Assembly (NCBI RefSeq): GCF_024713975.1
Contig: NC_091099.1
Location: 11,823,501-11,887,500, forward strand
Length of the DNA: 64,000 nt
Source of the DNA: Paralichthys olivaceus
Taxonomy: Eukaryota; Chordata; Actinopteri; Pleuronectiformes; Paralichthyidae
Reading direction: 5' to 3'
Part shown: positions 59,501 through 64,000 of the stretch, in pieces
Position numbering within the stretch: position 1 is the stretch's first letter
Layout of the letters: every line of letters begins with the position of its first letter
The notes under the pieces: generated by a model
Seen by the model: only the letters and a program-made list of their open reading frames with translations
What the model was told of the DNA's origin: nothing
The model's database searches: none
Program-made: the position numbers and the translations under genes

Positions 59501-60746
59501 TAGCAAAATATCAAAATGTTAATGTATATTAATATAATGCTCCTGCATTGTGTTTCCACAGTGAGGAGATTATAAACCATAATTGATTGACCTCAGATTT
59601 GTAAAATATTTAGCTGTTTATTAAGTGTTTGTGATGATCATTAACAACAGTTTAAAACTACAACCATCACTCTGTTGTAGTCTTTAAATAAGATAAATAA
59701 TAATGTTATATTATCATGGTAATTATCGGTATCGACTCGGCCATATCAGCATATTACCCAGCCCTATCATTAAGTTTAAAATTCTTGATGTTGATCATGC
59801 AAGATTGCATGTACATCAAAAAAATATAAAAACCACACTTTGTTTCTTGTTCTTCTCTAACTACATATAAGAATCACCTCCCAATGTTTTATTAAAAAAG
59901 GACACTGGGAAGAAGGAATCATTTCTAGAGGGAGACAGCCACACACTGAACTGACTCTCTAAAGCACATTGTGTTGAGAATGTGTAACGTTGAATCTCTT
60001 TAGTTAAGCAATATTTTCATTTTAGGGATCGAGTGACAGAAACAGACAGAGAGAGAGCGAGACTCTTTATCTGGTCGACCCGTGATGTAAGACAGCTGGC
60101 TGCGAGGAGGATGACGGTGATGGATTGTGTTTGGTCCAAGAACAAGGATGTGAAGTTCAATGTCTGATAGTTTGTTCTAAACATACGACTCCCTCTTTGT
60201 AGCCGCACACTATTGCAGGCCTTCCTACAGATCCAACAAAATACCTTTTATAATCTTTGGATCATATTTATAAAGTCTTCATTATAAGAAGTCTGTAACA
60301 CTCAGATCAGATAAGTGGTTTATCCTGAATCATTACCTCCCGGTCAAGAGCCTTGTCGGCTGATGTGTTCAACCGGATGTATCTTTCATCCAAGAAGAAC
60401 CAATCAGCGTCTTTTCCATCCAGGGTCCACTGAACCCCCTCCATTGTGGTGTCAGACATGAGCTCAGCAACAACTTCTCCTGGACGGCTGTTTTCTCTGA
60501 CCGAAACAAATACATCGTGTCCATCCAAACACCCGCCCCACCCTGACATTCCTGTGCAAACGTAAACACAGACACATAGGCAGTACGTTTACAACCCTGT
60601 TCATTCTGGCCGAGTACCACACTCTTAATAGGATCAGATGTGAATTGGCTCTAACCTTTGGCTGTGTGCAGACATAGAAGGACCAGCAGCGACCAGACTG
60701 GAGCCTTGGCCTGAAATGAAGTCAGTTTGAGTTCAGGGAGGGCCAT
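53579..60746 (-). CDS. cdhr5: Cadherin-related family member 5-like transmembrane protein
   Basis: Exons: 60746-60656, 60551-60337, 58671-58615, 58524-58432, 58307-58221, 58097-57987, 57837-57667, 57233-57143, 56931-56825, 56728-56528, 56430-56299, 55931-55853, 55768-55578, 55483-55463, 54571-53579; 879 aa, in phase. In mammals CDHR5 joins CDHR2 in the intermicrovillar adhesion complex of brush borders. A hydrophobic signal (VWSLLVLLCLHTA) precedes four cadherin repeats with VNENDNSPAF, TDADNDKIIYSI, LDGDDQYPQFLPCTLLF and SPGPIYAVDGDRG; the PQFLPCT and GPIYAVDGDRG phrases are CDHR5-like. The membrane segment is about 497-518, then KRKRRGKRD and a Pro/Ser/Thr-rich tail of about 360 aa ending in acidic residues. 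No extracellular mucin repeat is present. The stop overlaps a possible donor (TTTA|GTAAGT), so the true C terminus may differ. Confidence 0.88.
57002..57080. repeat. Short foldback repeat with gtgaggaccgg ends
   Basis: tgtgaggaccgg at the left and ccggtcctcac at the right are inverted copies around a 55-base centre. Elements with these ends are common in teleost introns. It lies in the cdhr5 intron between exons 8 and 9. Confidence 0.6.
59004..59419 (-). mobile_element. 5'-truncated LINE-1-like insertion with target-site duplication
   Basis: Exact 15-bp copies of caagtgcatctttta lie at 59004-59018 and 59405-59419. Between them, on the minus strand, an A-rich 3' tail adjoins the left copy. 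The 5' part reads like the C-terminal end of a LINE reverse-transcriptase protein (WEDWQGTIHEIYIMERLTF), followed by further Trp-rich residues and a stop. The 386-bp insert is therefore a 5'-truncated retrotransposon copy in the cdhr5 intron after exon 2. The undamaged duplication suggests a fairly recent insertion. Confidence 0.85.
59445..59767. mobile_element. MITE-like element with gggctgggtaat ends
   Basis: The left end is ttggactgggcaataaaac; the reverse complement of the right end is atagggctgggtaatatgc. Internal gattatcgctatatgatt and attatcggtatcgactcgg are also partly inverse. It is a non-coding element of a family common in teleosts, with a second degraded copy at 47421-47652. It sits beside the LINE insertion in the same cdhr5 intron. 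Confidence 0.65.
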
Positions 60747-62300
60747 TCCTGGGCTCAGCGAGGCCTCAGGAACTAGTTCTGTCTGAGAAAAGAGCAAAGT
60801 ATATCACAGATGCTTTAAGACCTTGAGACACTGTCAGATTGTGGGAAAGGGGCATGATATGTCTCCTTTGACATAAGGTTTCATCTTCTACATGAGTGGG
60901 TTAGATTGAGCTTTACTTTGTGTCTTGATAGCTACACATAAAGACCCAATCCTTATCTAAAACTGACACACATACACACACGTATATTCTGTGTCCTATA
61001 ATTCCCTTTAATCTCTGTACCTGGATTTACCTGGTCTATCACAGTCTGAGAGAACAAACCTGTAGAATAGTACAATAGTCATATACTATCGTTCTTCTCT
61101 TCATGCTTCTCTTTAATAGTTGATCTCCTTTTTTTATTTTCCTTGTTTAGCTCCGCGGACTATAGACCCATTATTTTATATAGGCACAAAACGATGGTGT
61201 GATCATGAACCCTTCTAAAATCAACTGTAGAACTTGATGTTATGTTCTAAAAACAAAATGCTACTTCAGATATTGTATATTTCAAATCAGCTGTGTCACT
61301 CCATTTCTATCATGCTCTTTGTGTGTCTCTGGGTTCGGTTTTGTGTGTTGGAGCATGTGTTTGAATTTAGAGGGGGAGAAAGGGGTGGGGGGGGTGGGGG
61401 TTAACAGGGCCTGGGGTCACATCCTACTAGAACAATAACTCTGCAGCTAATGTAAGGTAAACAGATGTATAAGCTTTCTGTTACAAACTCAACTGAGTCA
61501 GTGTTATAGTCAGTATGACCGCAGATCATCTGTGGATTTGCTCAGCCGACTGACCTGTTGCTGTCAAATCCTCTGCGGCTCGTCCATATCCTCCTGACTT
61601 GTGACGGAAGCAGCATCTCTGATTCTCAGATACAAAAAACCCCAGAAAAGTCACTCAAAAAGACTTTAGGAATAAACAACAACAACAGGATGACACAGGC
61701 TACACACACACACTGTCGTGCACACACTGACCCCCCTCCTTGCACACATTAAAAAGCAGACAGCAGCTTATGGTGTGTATCCTGGGATCAACGTCAGCTC
61801 AGTGGCTGAAGCTTCAGGGTGGGGCTTACCTGGTCAGGGACGGAAAGTGAGCCAATCAGATTTTAGATGGCAAGAAAACTGATGGTGAGATCAGAGACCA
61901 GGGTCAGATGTGAATTTAGGGGATTTGTCTGGATCAAAGACACTTAACCTTCATCAGCAGAACGTCATGAAAATCAAAGCTCAACAGTCTGAGCGTCCAA
62001 TCAGCACTCGTCACAGAGCAGATCCAGAGGTATAATTTAACTTGGCTAAAATCAGGTCCATGCAACTTGTATCATAATTTAAATACATGTGTATTTTACG
62101 GTATTGTTCAGGTTGAAACTTGAGTCTAAGCATGTACTTTGGCTACACAGCTTGTGCTCTTGGATTTGCTCAATTAGCAATGTGCACTGACTAATTGGGC
62201 CTGACAAGGGATTAGCTATCAAACATTGGTTGTTCGCCTTCTGAAGATTAACCCACATCCTTCTTCACTCTTGTACCAGCATGCACAGGCACAGGCACAG

Positions 62301-62340
<40 letters not shown>
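62301..62340. repeat. (CA)n microsatellite
   Basis: A perfect CA run of about 40 bp preceded by three imperfect cacagg units. Confidence 0.95.
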
Positions 62341-62343
<3 letters not shown>

Positions 62344-62844
62344 GACACACAGTGAGGAGTGTGTGTCCACATATCTTCAGGGCTTCTGTGATGAAAGAAA
62401 TTGTCTGGCTCCATGAGAGATGTTTTGGTTAGTGCAGCCATGTGAGTGGTTTCCATTGTCAGAGTAGAGCAGGAGGGGGAGCAGGAGTGTTTAAAGACTA
62501 AAAAGTGCCTCAGGGGGGAAAAGATGAACACTATGCAGTCTGTGTTTTGGAGAAAGAGAGTGGAGGACAAGCATTTATCAGACTGAGTAAATGTTTAAAG
62601 ATGGTATTTCAAGATGCACTAACCATAGTGGAAGTAATAATCTGTGAGTGTAATGTTGTTATGATACTCCGTAGTTAACAATATTTGAAAAGACTCATCT
62701 CACAGGCTGGGTGAACAGATCTGTGCTGTTTTTATCCGCTGTGACTGGACATGACCACTGGATGTCAGCAGAGAGGTTGTTAAAGAGGATAAAGTTGATA
62801 GATCACAGCTGACATCTGCATCATCAGAACATCTGTTTTTCCAG

Positions 62845-62850
62845 AGTGTG

Positions 62851-62889
<39 letters not shown>

Positions 62890-62897
62890 GTGTGTGT
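62845..62897. repeat. (TG)n microsatellite with CG interruptions
   Basis: A TG run of about 53 bp with two gtgcgtg interruptions. Confidence 0.95.
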
Positions 62898-64000
62898 TTC
62901 GCTTTTTCTTATAATGATGTTACTGAAAATGAAACCCATACAAACCTGAAACGAACATTTGTTAAGGACTGATTCCACTAAAGACAGACGTCTCACGAAA
63001 TCAACTCAACTACTAAAATTCACTCACGAAATATTTACACACATTTACTACTTTATGCATATGGAATGTTTGCTGTGTGTCATTATTGTATTTGTGCACA
63101 AGATAACATTTCCTAGACAAAACAAACTTTGCATGATGTACCGATGGACTTTTGCATGTACTGTACATAAATCTGTGTATGTTAATAGCAATGGAAAAGC
63201 AGCTCAGGGTGAGGACAAACAAACTGAACAAATAAGTTAAAGAATGGTGAAAAAAAGGTTGGAGAATATGTAGTATATTGGAAACACACAATAGAGGTAT
63301 ACACCATGTACACAAGTAAAATAGCTCTGTGTGTTGTAGACAGTACAAGTTTTGCAATGAAATAAATACTTTATTATTGTAGTTAGTATTACTGTGATTT
63401 GTACATTATTAAATATATTATTAAGTAGAATGACACTTCATGAATTCAGCAGGCTGATTACTTTTGATTTTCTTGGGACAAAGTTGTCCTGCACATCCAC
63501 CAAACATTGGGTTGCATGGGTATACAATCTCCTTTGCAGATAAACCAGGTAGGATGCACAAAAAGTTTTCTAACTTCCCTCTGCACCATAGACTGTTTAT
63601 AAAAATGTCTGCACACGTTCAAGATGCAAATAATAAAAAAGTAACAGTTTATTGTTGAACTGCTGAAGGAGTACTAGGGATCATTTTGAGGTAGGCATCA
63701 CCACAGGCCATTACATACAGACAGGTTTAAAATGGAGACTGCACTTGAGAAACTAACACACAAGCCGTTAGATCAACTTTATGCTCCTGTCTGAGTTTCT
63801 CCTGAAGGCATTTCAGGATTGTAGAGACTTTAAGGTAAATCACTGTCTCCGTAAAGTTCAATTCTTCATTAAAATAACAAATCCCTCAATAGAAAATGCT
63901 GCAGCATGCCTGTAGTTTCTACAATTAGCCCTCTCAGCCCTAGAAGGGCCATGCTGCCATCCAGAGGGACTTGGCAACCAACGGAGGAAGTCCTGCGGGA

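Larger units (their letters stand above)
60747..64000. other. Upstream of the cdhr5-like gene: no gene recognised
   Basis: The bases just above 60,746 are presumably the 5' UTR of the cdhr5-like gene; its transcription start is not visible and further non-coding 5' exons may lie within 61-62 kb. Beyond that I see only simple repeats (a G-rich run near 61,380, CA at 62301-62340, TG at 62845-62897) and AT-rich DNA. The short frames overlapping these repeats are not genes. Confidence 0.4.

Overview
The window looks like nuclear DNA of a ray-finned fish, probably a spiny-rayed (percomorph) teleost. The genes are vertebrate genes split by GT/AG introns that are often only 80-500 bp. The spacers hold CA/TG microsatellites and short inverted-repeat elements of kinds common in teleosts. 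No bacterial, plasmid or phage features are seen. All gene models below were built by hand from splice sites; each closes in frame from start to stop. No expression or database support was available.

Layout: (1) 116-235 (+), last coding exon of an unidentified gene. (2) 3256-6274 (+), gcsh, glycine cleavage H protein, 175 aa, five exons. (3) 7524-12438 (-), an 892-aa photolyase/cryptochrome-family protein that converges on gcsh. It carries the plant-cryptochrome Asp near flavin N5, a complete Trp triad, an N-terminal helical segment, a UIM-like motif and a basic segment. (4) 12.4-20.9 kb, gene-free, with candidate conserved enhancers and a perfect 21-bp hairpin. (5) 23831-35384 (-), a 2,824-aa ZFHX-family multi-zinc-finger, four-homeodomain factor, with a long 3' UTR and a non-coding 5' exon near 37.73 kb. 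(6) 37.8-44.0 kb, gene-free, with a 635-bp tetranucleotide repeat. (7) 44026-45751 (+), gtf3c6, TFIIIC subunit, 148 aa. (8) 48328-50358 (+), calumenin, 315 aa with HDEF end, behind a CCAAT/GC-box promoter near 46.8 kb. (9) 53579-60746 (-), a cdhr5-like cadherin, 879 aa, with a 5'-truncated LINE in one intron. (10) 60.8-64 kb, no gene seen.

The genes do not form a pathway: they cover mitochondrial one-carbon metabolism, a flavoprotein, a developmental regulator, Pol III transcription, an ER calcium-binding protein and a microvillar adhesion protein. GCSH and ZFHX3 both lie on human 16q, which suggests the ZFHX gene is a ZFHX3-type copy, although it is much shorter than ZFHX3.

The most unusual gene is the cryptochrome. 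Its photolyase core resembles plant cryptochromes more than the usual animal CRY1/2/4, CRY-DASH, (6-4) or CPD enzymes, and it is fused to a UIM-like motif.
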